The notes under the pieces: generated by a model
Databases searched by the model: none
The model's input: the letters and a program-made list of their open reading frames with translations, nothing else
What the model was told of the DNA's origin: nothing
Origin: Chachezhania sediminis
GTDB taxonomy: Bacteria; Pseudomonadota; Alphaproteobacteria; Rhodobacterales; Rhodobacteraceae
Direction of reading: 5' to 3'
Length of the DNA: 64,000 nucleotides
NCBI RefSeq assembly: GCF_009765275.1
Contig: NZ_VOPH01000003.1
Location: 804,299 to 868,298, forward strand
Shown here: one piece after another, positions 26,163 through 33,821 of the stretch
Numbering within the stretch: position 1 is the first letter of the stretch
Layout: each line of letters opens with the position of its first letter
Position numbers and translations under genes: made by a program

Positions 26163-26603
26163 GTGGCCACGAATGAGGCGGAGTTGGCCGCACTCTACAG
26201 ACCGCGCATCCGGGAGCTTGCTGCCCGGGTGCGTTCCGACCGGCGGCTGAAGGACCCGGATGTTACGGTTTCCCGCAGAAGCCAGGTTTGCGGCAGCATG
26301 ATTACCCTGGACATGATGCGAGAGCGGGACCGGATCACCGCTCTTGGCTGGCGGTCGCGGGCCTGCACCTTGGGCATGGCCTCGCTGGGCCTGGTCACCG
26401 AAGTCGCCGTCGGTCTGGGCCGGGCTGAAGTGGCTGCGGCCGGGGCGGCACTCTGGGACCTGCTGCAGGGGCAGGAGCAGGTCTTTGCCGCGCCATGGGA
26501 CGAACTGTCGATTTTTTCCGCTGCCCGCGGATTTCCGACGCGGTTTGGCTCGATCATGCTGCCCTTCGAAGCAATTGAAGAGGGCTTCACGCAACTGGGG
26601 TGA
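26163..26603 (+). CDS. NifU-N/IscU-like iron-sulfur scaffold family protein
   Basis: A 146-residue protein starting with GTG at 26163, two bases after the DUF1641 stop codon. Residues 37-76 read SRRSQVCGSMITLDMM...RSRACTLGMAS, matching the two N-terminal cysteine motifs of NifU/IscU-type scaffolds (VCGS with Cys43, ACTLGMAS with Cys68). The Asp of the IscU P-x-C-G-D motif is Ser and the third Cys ligand is absent, as in the divergent alphaproteobacterial scaffold-like group. It may handle Fe-S or sulfane sulfur for the neighbouring flavoprotein rather than general cluster assembly. The GTG start is inferred from operon spacing. Confidence 0.72.
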   Translation: MATNEAELAALYRPRIRELAARVRSDRRLKDPDVTVSRRSQVCGSMITLDMMRERDRITALGWRSRACTLGMASLGLVTEVAVGLGRAEVAAAGAALWDLLQGQEQVFAAPWDELSIFSAARGFPTRFGSIMLPFEAIEEGFTQLG

Positions 26604-26663
26604 ACTGGTGGGTGCCACTACCCGGTTTCGCCGCGCCGTCGATCCTTGGGTGCAAAGCAGCAT

Positions 26664-26943
26664 GTCGTACTGGCGGGTCTTGGCGATCTCCCGGGCGACC
26701 TGCCGGCCATCTTCATGTTCCTCCCGGGTGATCTTGCGTGCATCCGCGTTCGGGCAGCATTCCGCCTTGGATGGACAGGCCTGGGCGGCCGGCATGGCTG
26801 TAGAAGTCGGCAAGGCAGGTGCGGATACCGGACAGACCCACGAACCGGTCGATGGAGCGCAGCAGGTGGTCTGGCGGGACATGACCCTCAAGCGAGCACT
26901 CATAGAACAGCCCCGGTTGTGCCTCCTGCCGCGGTCCCATCAT
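26664..26943 (-). mobile_element. Remnant of an IS1182-type transposase with internal deletion
   Basis: On the minus strand a transposase N-terminus is readable from an ATG at 26943: MMGPRQEAQPGLFYE, then VPPDHLLRSIDRFVGLSGIR and FYSHAGRP (54 residues). At about 26782-26786 it jumps, with a frame change, to the C-terminal region CPSKAECCPNADARKI...HEDGRQVAREIAKTRQY. The central catalytic part, about 300 residues in intact IS1182-family transposases, is gone. No terminal inverted repeats could be recognised. It lies directly behind the NifU-like gene. Confidence 0.72.
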
Positions 26944-27046
26944 TGCCGATCCTCCCATCCATTGCGGGAATTGAATCAACGGCGCGCCGTTCGATCAAGG
27001 AGGCGGTGTCGCCGGGGTCCCCATCAAGACGCTACACTTTAAGACG

Positions 27047-27754
27047 CTACACTTCGCGGTCCCCAGCCTGCATCGCACTTTCTTGTTGGGCATGCCACTG
27101 GCGCATCATATCCGTCCTCCTTTTGGTCGGCCTTCGTTCGAGAACCTCCGTATGGGACATGCGCTCCAGGCGGAAATGGCGGAGGGCACCCCTTTCCTCG
27201 CACCAGGCTATCAACAGGCAGCGGGTATCCTCGTAGCCTATCAGGATCGGCCAGACGTTGCGCTGGCTGATTGTCCCGTCGAGCGCACGGTAGCTGAATG
27301 TCACCACGCGCCATCGACGTATGGCCTCCCGGAGGCAAGTGGTATCGAGCGTCGCCCCGGGGGCGGTCGCAATCGACTTCACGCCCAATGCGGGCTGCTC
27401 CAGCACCGTGCGGCTGGACTCGGGCAGAGACAGCCGGATCTTCGACAATGCGTCCAATGCAAGACGGGCCACCGCCTGATCGGGGTGACGGCTCACCCAT
27501 TGTGCGCCCAGGGCAAGCGCTTCGGTCTCGGCCGGACTGAGGGCCAGGGGGCGCATCTCGTAATCATCGTCGAGCGTATAGCCGAAACCGGCCGTGCCCT
27601 GGATCGGGACCCGGCGTCCGATGAGATCGGCAATATCGCGGTAGACCGTCCGACGCGACACTTCGAGTTCTTCCGCGATGGCGGCGGCCGTAACGGCGCG
27701 GGGCGTGCGACGCAGGATCTGGATGATCTGGAAAAGACGGTCGGTGCTGCGCAT
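27047..27754 (-). CDS. YafY-type HTH/WYL-domain transcriptional regulator
   Basis: A 235-residue regulator with an N-terminal HTH (RLFQIIQILRRTPRAVTAAAIAEELEVSRRTVYRDIADLIGRRVPI, residues 6-51) and a C-terminal WYL domain (about 130-210). The YRAL and IGYEDTRCLLIAWCEERGALRHFRLERM stretches are typical, although the W-Y-L triad itself is altered to C-L-L-I-A-W. It is divergent from the VOC gene, which it probably controls. ATG 27754 begins the conserved MRSTDRLFQII; an upstream in-frame start at 27772 is less likely. Confidence 0.87.
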   Translation of the reverse strand: MRSTDRLFQIIQILRRTPRAVTAAAIAEELEVSRRTVYRDIADLIGRRVPIQGTAGFGYTLDDDYEMRPLALSPAETEALALGAQWVSRHPDQAVARLALDALSKIRLSLPESSRTVLEQPALGVKSIATAPGATLDTTCLREAIRRWRVVTFSYRALDGTISQRNVWPILIGYEDTRCLLIAWCEERGALRHFRLERMSHTEVLERRPTKRRTDMMRQWHAQQESAMQAGDREV

Positions 27755-27770
27755 CCGGTTTCCTGTTGCC

Positions 27771-27780
27771 ACAATGTTGT
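27771..27780. promoter_or_regulatory. Candidate WYL-regulator site ACAA-TG-TTGT
   Basis: The short inverted repeat ACAA-TG-TTGT is embedded in two imperfect direct copies of TGTTGYCA in the 87-bp gap between the divergent WYL and VOC genes. Position and shape fit an operator for the WYL regulator; the match is short. Confidence 0.35.
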
Positions 27781-27841
27781 CAGCAGGACCTCTCTAGAAG
27801 CGCTGGCGACCGGTCAAGCGCCGGCAGGAAAGGAATATACG

Positions 27842-28240
27842 ATGAAACTTGCTTCCGTCCGCCTCATCGCGCGGGATGTCCGGGGTCTTGTGGCCTTCTA
27901 CGAAACCGTCACGGGCGCGAAAGCCGACTGGCTGGCACCCGTCTTCGCGGAGATCGTGATGCCGGGCGCATCGCTAGCCATCGGCTCGGAAGAGACCGTG
28001 GCGCTCTTTCAGGAAGGCAGTGCCGAGGCCGCGGCGAACCGGACGTCTATCATCGAGCTTCAGGTGGAGGACATCGACGTGGACTTCGCACGCCTGAAGG
28101 CGCTGGATGTCGTCCATGCGCCGAAGCTTCTGCCCTGGGGAAACCGGACGTTCCAACTGCGTGACCCGGAGGGAAATCTGGTAAGCCTCTACATGCCGGA
28201 GACCGAGGCCGCGAAGGCGCGATTTGGCTCAAGGTCTTAG
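27842..28240 (+). CDS. VOC-superfamily (glyoxalase/bleomycin-resistance) protein
   Basis: A 132-residue single VOC-fold protein with paired beta-alpha-beta-beta-beta units: VRLIARDVRGLVAFYETVTGAKADWLAP at about residues 5-32 and VEDIDVDFARLKALDVVH...LRDPEGNLVSLYMPE at 78-119. The usual metal ligand positions are partly present (Glu118 in the YMPE end), so enzyme or sequestering activity is open. The WYL regulator across an 87-bp promoter gap suggests inducible expression. ATG 27842 lies 8-9 bases after AGGAAAG. Confidence 0.82.
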   Translation: MKLASVRLIARDVRGLVAFYETVTGAKADWLAPVFAEIVMPGASLAIGSEETVALFQEGSAEAAANRTSIIELQVEDIDVDFARLKALDVVHAPKLLPWGNRTFQLRDPEGNLVSLYMPETEAAKARFGSRS

Positions 28241-28891
28241 GGCCACCGCAACTACGTCCGGGTCGAACGCGGATGCAGTTCCACAGCGCTCGCCATCGGC
28301 TGCGAGGCGGCTATTGTGATCGGCCTTCGTCGATCACGGGCCGCTCATTTTCCCGGGCGGACTGTGGGCTCTTCGAAAATACCGGGAGAGGCATCCAAAG
28401 GCCGCCAGCCGCTCACGTGACTTGGAATCGAAGAGTCGCGGGGCCGGTCAAGATATGAGCGCTGACCGAAAAGCCCCTGCACCGTCCTGTCGATCATGGG
28501 TAGCATAGCCGCTGGCAGCTAACTGCGCGTGGCTGACCGACGCACTAGGCGCAGTGGATGCCCGGTCCCCCCTTATGCTCCTGCACGTTCAACACGTCTG
28601 CGGTTCGTCAGTAGCGTCAGGTAGGCAAAAATCTCCGGGCGGATGACCGCGACCGCTTCCGGGGCAGAAGATCCTGCCACGGGCCAGGTGCTTCGTCTGT
28701 GGTCAGCCGGGCATGATCCAAGCGCGTCATCTGGGAACCGCGGGTGAACGGGCTGGATGGGGTGGCGATGCAGGAAGGCGAATAGGCCTGTTTCTGTGGG
28801 ACGCTCGGCCCATAAACTGTTCTGCCTGTAAGAGCGATCGTCCCGATTGCGGGACGTGGGTTTTGTGAGATCACTGAACAGATTGGGTGAA
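28241..28891. other. 650-bp stretch without a recognised gene
   Basis: Between the VOC gene and the tRNA-Tyr 3' end several short frames are open on both strands, but none has a plausible start site, a recognisable domain or a neighbour relation. The stretch may be scar sequence at the edge of an accessory block. No integrase or repeat of the tRNA 3' end was found by eye. Confidence 0.45.
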
Positions 28892-28975
28892 TGGTGGGCG
28901 ACCCTGGAATCGAACCAGGCGTGCGTCTCCGCGAGGGAGTTACAGTCCCCTGCCACACCTTGCGGCCTGTCGCCC
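28892..28975 (-). tRNA. tRNA-Tyr (anticodon GTA)
   Basis: Read on the minus strand the 5' arm is GGGCGAC and the 3' arm GTCGCCC, followed by the discriminator A and an encoded CCA. The anticodon loop is CTGTAAC with anticodon GTA in a five-pair stem, and the T-arm contains GGTTCGATTCC. The length of 84 nt reflects the long variable arm expected for bacterial tRNA-Tyr. Confidence 0.95.
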
Positions 28976-29016
28976 ATTCACCCGGGCAACATTGCGTTGC
29001 GCCGAACGTGGAGGCG

Positions 29017-29045
29017 TGATTACAAGCGCGCCAGATGAGCGTCAA
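29017..29045 (-). promoter_or_regulatory. Promoter of tRNA-Tyr
   Basis: On the minus strand TTGACG (29040-29045) and TAATCA (29017-29022) are separated by exactly 17 bp, a good sigma-70-type promoter. Transcription would start about 35 bp upstream of the tRNA 5' end. Confidence 0.65.
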
Positions 29046-29131
29046 CAGGAAAATCCGGGCTTTGTTGCGGCAATCGTGACAGGCTTGGAAATGGGCATGA
29101 ACACGGCCGCGGACAGGGCAGGGGCGAGGCG

Positions 29132-29905
29132 ATGAAGAAACCGAAATGGGTGGTCGAGAAGGAGCGTGCGCGCAAGGACGCCGCCTCTGAAACCGTATGG
29201 CTGTTCGGGCTGCACGCGGTGCGCGACGCGCTGGAAAATCCCCGGCGCGAGAAGCTGCAGTTGATCGTGACCCGCAATGCCGCCGACAAGCTGGCCGATT
29301 CCATCGCCGTATCGGGGGTGGAGCCGGAAATCGTGGATCCCCGCAAGTTCAGCGCCCCCATCGACCCCGCCTCCGTCCACCAGGGTGCGGCGCTGGAGGT
29401 CAAGCCGCTGAGCTGGGGCACGCTGGAAGAGGTCTGCATCGGCGCCGAGGCGCCGCGAGTCCTGTGCCTGGACCGGGTGACCGATCCGCACAATGTGGGC
29501 GCGATCCTGCGCACGGCCGAAGTGCTGGGCGCCAGCGCCGTGATCGCCCCGCGCCATCATTCCGCCCCGGAAACCGGTGCACTGGCCAAGACAGCCAGCG
29601 GCGCGCTGGAACGCCAGCCCTATCTGCGGGTCCGCAATCTGGCCGAAACGATCCAGACGCTGCAACAGTTCGGCTATTACGTCCTGGGCCTGGATGGCGA
29701 GGGCGAGGTGACCGTGGAAGAGGCGCTGGAAGGCCGCCAGAACGATCCGGTGGCTCTGGTCCTGGGTGCCGAAGGTCCGGGCCTGCGGGAAAAGACACGC
29801 GAAACTGTCGACCGCCTGGTCCGAATCGCACCAGCCGGTGCCTTCGGGTCCCTGAACGTGTCCAACGCTGCCGCAATCGCCCTATACGCGTCCCGCCGCG
29901 GATGA
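29132..29905 (+). CDS. rlmB: 23S rRNA 2'-O-ribose methyltransferase RlmB/TrmH family
   Basis: A 257-residue SPOUT-superfamily methyltransferase. The substrate-binding N-terminal domain begins WLFGLHAVRDALENP (about residues 24-38). The knotted catalytic domain carries motif 1 LDRVTDPHNVGAILRTAEVLGA at 112-133, motif 2 ALVLGAEGPGLRE near 208-220 and motif 3 VRIAPAGAFGSLNVSNAAAIALY at 229-251. RlmB methylates G2251 in the peptidyl-transferase loop of 23S rRNA; the closely related TrmH would modify tRNA Gm18, but the N-terminal domain supports RlmB. Confidence 0.9.
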   Translation: MKKPKWVVEKERARKDAASETVWLFGLHAVRDALENPRREKLQLIVTRNAADKLADSIAVSGVEPEIVDPRKFSAPIDPASVHQGAALEVKPLSWGTLEEVCIGAEAPRVLCLDRVTDPHNVGAILRTAEVLGASAVIAPRHHSAPETGALAKTASGALERQPYLRVRNLAETIQTLQQFGYYVLGLDGEGEVTVEEALEGRQNDPVALVLGAEGPGLREKTRETVDRLVRIAPAGAFGSLNVSNAAAIALYASRRG

Positions 29906-30121
29906 ATCGGCGCGCATGCGGATCCCGGGTCCGCCGGGGGCGCGGCATGGGGGTCACAACTGCGTGGCGCGACCCGGCCGGGCGGTCACATCCCCGTCAG
30001 CCCCCTTTGCAGTCCGGTCCCGCGGGGGCAATCTGAGGTTCGGCACCTTCCGATAAGGGCCGACCGATGCCCCGTTTGCCGGGCACCGGCCACGCGCACC
30101 GAAACGACAGATTTGACCCGA

Positions 30122-30580
30122 ATGCCGTCCCGCCGCACCTTCCTTGCCGTCATGGCAGCCTTCGCCCTTTCCCGGCCGCTGGCCGGGACGGCCGGGCCCC
30201 ACAAGGGCATCTATTACGCCGAGGACGGGCTGGCGCTGGACGGCTATGACCCTGTTGCCTATTTCACCCGCGGCAGGGCAGTCAGGGGCTCGCCCGCCTA
30301 TGCGGTGATGTGGAAGGGCGCGATCTGGCAGTTCGCGTCGAATCGCAACCGTGACCTGTTCGAGGCCAATCCCTATGCCTTCGCCCCGCAATATGGCGGC
30401 TTCTGCGCCTACGGGGTGGCGATGGGCATGGCGATCGCCTCGGATCCGACGGCCTGGCAAATCGTCGACGGCCGGCTTTACCTGACCCATTCGCACATCG
30501 TGCAGCGGGTCTGGAAGATGGACACGAAACACCTGATTCAGACGGCCGACAGCCACTGGCCGGCGGTTTTGCACCGATAG
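30122..30580 (+). CDS. YHS-domain protein with probable Tat signal
   Basis: A 152-residue protein. The N-terminus PSRRTFLAVMAAFALSRPLAG resembles a twin-arginine signal with a short hydrophobic core, so export to the periplasm is likely. The YHS domain starts at GLALDGYDPVAYFTRGRAVRGSPAYAVMWKGAIWQFASNRNRDLFEANPYAFAPQYGGFCAYGVAMG (read in pieces across residues 34-100), including the conserved W-x-F and P-x-Y-G-G-x-C-A elements. YHS domains often bind metal or accompany copper/heavy-metal proteins. ATG 30122 is used because the Arg pair follows directly; a TTG lies three codons upstream. Confidence 0.82.
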   Translation: MPSRRTFLAVMAAFALSRPLAGTAGPHKGIYYAEDGLALDGYDPVAYFTRGRAVRGSPAYAVMWKGAIWQFASNRNRDLFEANPYAFAPQYGGFCAYGVAMGMAIASDPTAWQIVDGRLYLTHSHIVQRVWKMDTKHLIQTADSHWPAVLHR

Positions 30581-30692
30581 ATGCGGTCGGAACACATCTT
30601 TTCGGCAGGACTTCGCCTAAAGCCTGCGCCTACGGCCGGGTGACCGCCCCGAATCCTTCCCAAGCCCCCGTTCACTCCTATTTGTTTCACAC

Positions 30693-30720
30693 AGCCGGAC
30701 GCGCTGGAACCGCTCCGGCT
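30693..30720 (+). other. Perfect hairpin AGCCGGA/TCCGGCT before a terminator
   Basis: Arms AGCCGGA (30693-30699) and TCCGGCT (30714-30720) with a 14-nt loop lie 26 bp upstream of a strong intrinsic terminator. The hairpin is followed by TTTC. It may be part of the YHS mRNA end or of a small RNA that ends at the terminator. Confidence 0.45.
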
Positions 30721-30745
30721 TTCACTGTCCCTCGTTCCGCACTTC

Positions 30746-30778
30746 GCGCTCAAGGCCCTGTGCCTTGGGCGCTTTTTT
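30746..30778 (+). terminator. Strong Rho-independent terminator
   Basis: An 11-bp stem (GCGCTCAAGGC / GCCTTGGGCGC, one T-G pair) with loop CCTGT is followed directly by TTTTTT. It is 165 bp downstream of the YHS stop codon and 40 bp upstream of the CoA-binding protein gene, so it ends the YHS transcript or an intergenic small RNA. Confidence 0.82.
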
Positions 30779-30817
30779 ATGATGCGGACAGGTAGGCGCG
30801 CGTCCTATGATCGCCTC

Positions 30818-31291
30818 ATGCCGACCTATTCCGACGCCCATCTGAAAGCCGTGCTGCAAGGCACCCGATCCATCGCGGTGGTGGGGGTGTCGACGAACCC
30901 GGTACGCCCCAGCAACTATGTCGCCCGCTATCTGGGCCTGAAGGGGTTCCGGGTACATCCGGTGAACCCGGCTTCGGCCGGAGAAACCCTCTATGGCCGC
31001 AAGGTCGTGGCCTCCCTCGCCGAGGTGACGGAGCCGGTCGACATGGTCGATATCTTCCGCCGCGCCGAATTCGTCCCCGCCATCGTGGACGAGGCGATGG
31101 AGGTCTTCCCCGATCTCAAGACGATCTGGATGCAGATCGGCATCGAACACCCGGAGGCCGCCGCAAGGGCCGAAGCCCGCGGCATCATCGTCATCCAGGA
31201 CCGCTGTCCCAAGATCGAGTACCAGCGCCTGTTCGGCGAATTGCGCATGGGCGGCTTCGCCACCGGCATGATCTCGTCCAGGCTTCGCTGA
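30818..31291 (+). CDS. CoA-binding domain protein (YccU-like)
   Basis: A 157-residue Rossmann-type protein. SIAVVGVSTNPVRPSNYVARYLGLKGFRVHPVNP (about residues 18-51) forms the nucleotide-binding loop and VDMVDIFRRAEFVPAIVDEAM (about 76-96) the second half. This is the CoA_binding_2 domain found alone in E. coli YccU. The molecular role is unknown. An ATG at 30818 gives a good N-terminus; the frame starts further up at 30779 inside the terminator T-run, which is unlikely to be translated. Confidence 0.82.
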   Translation: MPTYSDAHLKAVLQGTRSIAVVGVSTNPVRPSNYVARYLGLKGFRVHPVNPASAGETLYGRKVVASLAEVTEPVDMVDIFRRAEFVPAIVDEAMEVFPDLKTIWMQIGIEHPEAAARAEARGIIVIQDRCPKIEYQRLFGELRMGGFATGMISSRLR

Positions 31292-31394
31292 CCGCTTCCC
31301 CGGCCGCCTTGCCGGGGGCGGTGCGTGCAAAGTGCGCACTCTGCGGATGGCCGATATGCCGGGTTCCAGTTCCGGACGCCCTCCTGGCTTCTTT

Positions 31395-31449
31395 GATCTT
31401 CAAATACCCTCGGGGGAGTCGCCCGAAGGGCGGCGGGGGCAGAGCCCCC
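31395..31449. repeat. REP-like element A (about 55 bp)
   Basis: GATCTTCAAATACCCTCGGGGGAG leads to an inner inverted repeat (CGCCC..GGGCG) and ends in GGGGGCAGAGCCCCC. The same order, forward or reversed, occurs at 32310, 39350, 45064 and 45159. The ends are constant, while the central stem varies but stays self-complementary. Confidence 0.72.
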
Positions 31450-31518
31450 GTCACCTCTGCTCCAAAAGACCGAACCCGACCCATTCCCGAACCCGTCCGC
31501 GGGTGCTAGAGCCCGGAC

Positions 31519-32295
31519 ATGCTTTCCTACCAGCACATCTACCACGCCGGGAACCTGGCTGACGTCCACAAGCACGCGCTGCTGGCTGCGGCGCTGGACT
31601 ACATGGCCGCCAAGCCCAAGCCCCTGACCTATATCGAAACGCATTCGGGCCGTGCGCTCTACGATCTCTCGGCCGCCGAGGCGTTGAAGACTGGCGAAGC
31701 GGCCGCGGGCATTGCCCGGGTCGAGGGCTGGTTCGGCATGGATCACCCCTATGCCAGGGCGCTGGACGCGGCCCGTGCGGAGGGCGGGGCGGATGCCTAT
31801 CCCGGTTCGCCCCTGGTCGCGCGGACGCTGCTGCGTCCGGACGACCGGATGGTCCTGGCCGAGATGCACCCGCGGGAGGTCGCGGCGCTGCGCCAGGCCC
31901 TGCCGTGGGCGGAGATCCACGCCGCAGACGGACCGGAGCTGGCCCTGTCGATCACGCCGCCCGAGCCGCGGCGGGGAATGCTGCTGGTCGATCCCTCCTA
32001 CGAGGTGAAGACCGAATTCCGCACGATCACCGACCTGATGGCCAAAGTGCACCGCAAGTGGCCCGTGGGCGTGCTGATGCTGTGGTATCCGATTCTGACG
32101 TCCGGCGCGGAACGGGAGCTGGTGCGGCGGCTGGCTGGGTTGGGAGACGGAGCTGTGACCAGCGAAGTGCGGTTCCCGCCGGCGCGGGAAGGGCACGGCA
32201 TGATCGGCAGCGGGCTTTGGGTCGTCAATGCGCCCTGGGGATGGGACAAGGCGGCGGCGGAACTGGCGGCGAAGTTCCGGACGCTGGGTGCCTAG
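31519..32295 (+). CDS. rlmJ: 23S rRNA (adenine-2030-N6)-methyltransferase RlmJ
   Basis: A 258-residue protein opening with MLSYQHIYHAGNLADVHKHA, the highly conserved RlmJ N-terminus. The SAM region is YIETHSGRALYDL (about residues 38-50), the catalytic N6-adenine motif is VDPSYE at about 157-162 (equivalent of DPPYE), and MIGSGLWVVNAPWG near 230-243 is also typical. It methylates A2030 of 23S rRNA. It is flanked by repeat elements on both sides and transcribed alone. Confidence 0.93.
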   Translation: MLSYQHIYHAGNLADVHKHALLAAALDYMAAKPKPLTYIETHSGRALYDLSAAEALKTGEAAAGIARVEGWFGMDHPYARALDAARAEGGADAYPGSPLVARTLLRPDDRMVLAEMHPREVAALRQALPWAEIHAADGPELALSITPPEPRRGMLLVDPSYEVKTEFRTITDLMAKVHRKWPVGVLMLWYPILTSGAERELVRRLAGLGDGAVTSEVRFPPAREGHGMIGSGLWVVNAPWGWDKAAAELAAKFRTLGA

Positions 32296-32309
32296 GGGCG
32301 CGTGGGAGA

Positions 32310-32366
32310 GGGGGCTCTGCCCCCGCCGCGCCTTTGGCGCGACTCCCCCGAGGGTATTTGAAGATC
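32310..32366. repeat. REP-like element B (about 57 bp)
   Basis: GGGGGCTCTGCCCCC, a central GCGCC-TTTGG-GCGC stem, then CTCCCCCGAGGGTATTTGAAGATC. It is the reverse orientation of element A and lies just behind rlmJ. Confidence 0.72.
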
Positions 32367-32419
32367 GAAGAAGTAGGGGGCTGCGGGCCCGGGTTTCGGG
32401 AGGCGTGCGTGGCGCATCC

Positions 32420-32444
32420 GTAGGGTGCGTGCTCTGCACGCACC
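32420..32444. repeat. GTGCGTG-type palindromic repeat, copy 3
   Basis: Practically identical to the 25 bp at 6853-6877 (GTAGGG followed by GTGCGTG-CTCTG-CACGCAC-C). It lies 8 bp from the hisE stop codon, between convergent rlmJ and hisE. Confidence 0.65.
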
Positions 32445-32451
32445 GGCCGCT

Positions 32452-32763
32452 TTACGGGCGCGCGGCCTTTTCGGCGATGCCGCTGGTGCCGGCGCGACGG
32501 TCGAGTTCGGCCAGGACATCCGACAGGGGGACATCGCGGGCGGCCAGCATCACCAGGAGGTGATAGAGGACGTCGGCGGCTTCGGTCGTCAGCTTCCCGC
32601 GGTCGCCCTTCACGGCTTCGATGATCGCCTCGACAGCCTCTTCCCCGAATTTCTCGGCGCATTTTTCCGGGCCTTTGGCGAAGAGTTTCGCCGTCCAGCT
32701 GCTGTCGGGATCGGCCCCCTTGCGGGAGGTGATCGTGGCGTAGAGCGTGTCAAGCGTCGTCAT
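32452..32763 (-). CDS. hisE: Phosphoribosyl-ATP pyrophosphatase
   Basis: A 103-residue all-alpha NTP-pyrophosphatase (MazG-like fold), the second step of histidine biosynthesis. [18 protein letters not shown] (about residues 38-55) and [27 protein letters not shown] (61-87) carry the acidic metal ligands E-E-x-x-E and E-x-x-D. It is a separate gene, not fused to hisI, and starts 4 bp inside hisF, so it is translationally coupled as the last gene of the his operon here. Confidence 0.95.
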   Translation of the reverse strand: MTTLDTLYATITSRKGADPDSSWTAKLFAKGPEKCAEKFGEEAVEAIIEAVKGDRGKLTTEAADVLYHLLVMLAARDVPLSDVLAELDRRAGTSGIAEKAARP

Positions 32764-33521
32764 GCCAGCCTCATCGGGATGCCGGCCGCGGCCATGTGAG
32801 CCTTGGCTTCGGCGATGGAATAGGTGCCGAAATGGAAGATCGACGCGGCGAGTACCGCCGAGGCGCCGCCCATCGTGACGCCTTCGACCAAGTGGTCCAG
32901 CGTGCCGACACCGCCCGAGGCGATGACGGGGATGTCGACCGTGTCCGAGATCGCGCGGGTGAGCGGCAGGTTGAAGCCGGCACGGGTGCCGTCGCGGTCC
33001 ATGGAGGTGAGCAGGATCTCTCCCGCACCCTTTTCGGCCACCGTCCGGGCGAATTCGACCGCATCGATGCCGGTGGGTTTGCGGCCGCCATGGGTGAAGA
33101 TTTCCCACTTGCCGGGGGCAACCGTTTTGGCGTCGATGGCCACCACGATGCACTGGCTGCCGAAGCGATCCGCGGCCTCGGCCACCACATCGGGCCGGGC
33201 CACGGCTGCGGAATTGAAGGAAACCTTGTCGGCCCCCGCCAGCAGCAGGGCCCGGACGTCGTCGGGCGTGCGGACACCGCCGCCGACCGTCAGCGGGATG
33301 AAGCACTGTTCGGCCGTCCGCTGGACCAGGTCGAACATGGTGCCGCGATTTTCGTGGGTGGCGTGGATGTCGAGGAAACAGATCTCGTCCGCGCCGGCCG
33401 CGTCATAGGCGCGGGCCGCTTCGACGGGATCGCCCGCGTCGATCAGGTCCACGAAGTTCACGCCCTTGACCACGCGGCCGTCGGCCACGTCCAGGCAGGG
33501 GATCAGGCGGGTTTTCAGCAT
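32760..33521 (-). CDS. hisF: Imidazole glycerol phosphate synthase, cyclase subunit
   Basis: A 253-residue TIM barrel starting [20 protein letters not shown], with catalytic Asp11 in CLDV and a second acid in VVAIDAK (Asp near 130). It pairs with HisH to make IGP and AICAR from PRFAR. The ATG at 33521 overlaps the stop codon of the upstream membrane-protein gene (TGATG), so it is coupled to it. Confidence 0.96.
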   Translation of the reverse strand: MLKTRLIPCLDVADGRVVKGVNFVDLIDAGDPVEAARAYDAAGADEICFLDIHATHENRGTMFDLVQRTAEQCFIPLTVGGGVRTPDDVRALLLAGADKVSFNSAAVARPDVVAEAADRFGSQCIVVAIDAKTVAPGKWEIFTHGGRKPTGIDAVEFARTVAEKGAGEILLTSMDRDGTRAGFNLPLTRAISDTVDIPVIASGGVGTLDHLVEGVTMGGASAVLAASIFHFGTYSIAEAKAHMAAAGIPMRLA

Positions 33522-33817
33522 CAGGCGTCTCCGCGGCGGTCGAGGATCTTGCCCAGCAGGACCACGCCGGCCCACAGCAGGCCGGTGATCACCACGCAGG
33601 GAAACAGGAAGAGCGGGCCCCAGGCCGCGATCATTCCCATCGTATAGGCTGTTTCGCCAATGTCGTGGCCCAGAAACAGGCAGGGCGTCACGGACCCTTC
33701 GTTGATCATGCAGCTGTTGGGGCCTGCAAGATACATCACGGCGCCCATATTGGCGATCCAGAACACCACCGGGGCAAGGGTCAGGATCATGAAGATGCGC
33801 GGGATCCAGCGGGGCAT
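33521..33817 (-). CDS. Small two- or three-span membrane protein inside the his operon
   Basis: A 98-residue protein not recognised by name. Residues 8-30 and 66-88 are clearly hydrophobic, with a Cys-containing loop between them ([22 protein letters not shown], Cys36 and Cys46). It lies between hisA and hisF with a 4-bp gap to one and a 1-bp overlap with the other, so it is translated with histidine enzymes. The two loop cysteines could form a disulfide if the loop is periplasmic. The link to histidine synthesis, if any, is unknown. Confidence 0.7.
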   Translation of the reverse strand: MPRWIPRIFMILTLAPVVFWIANMGAVMYLAGPNSCMINEGSVTPCLFLGHDIGETAYTMGMIAAWGPLFLFPCVVITGLLWAGVVLLGKILDRRGDA

Positions 33818-33821
33818 GGGG

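Noticed and set aside
27083-27841. N-terminal extension of the VOC protein (385-residue frame)
   Set aside because: The extension is antisense to the WYL regulator; the ATG at 27842 has a ribosome site and starts the VOC fold.
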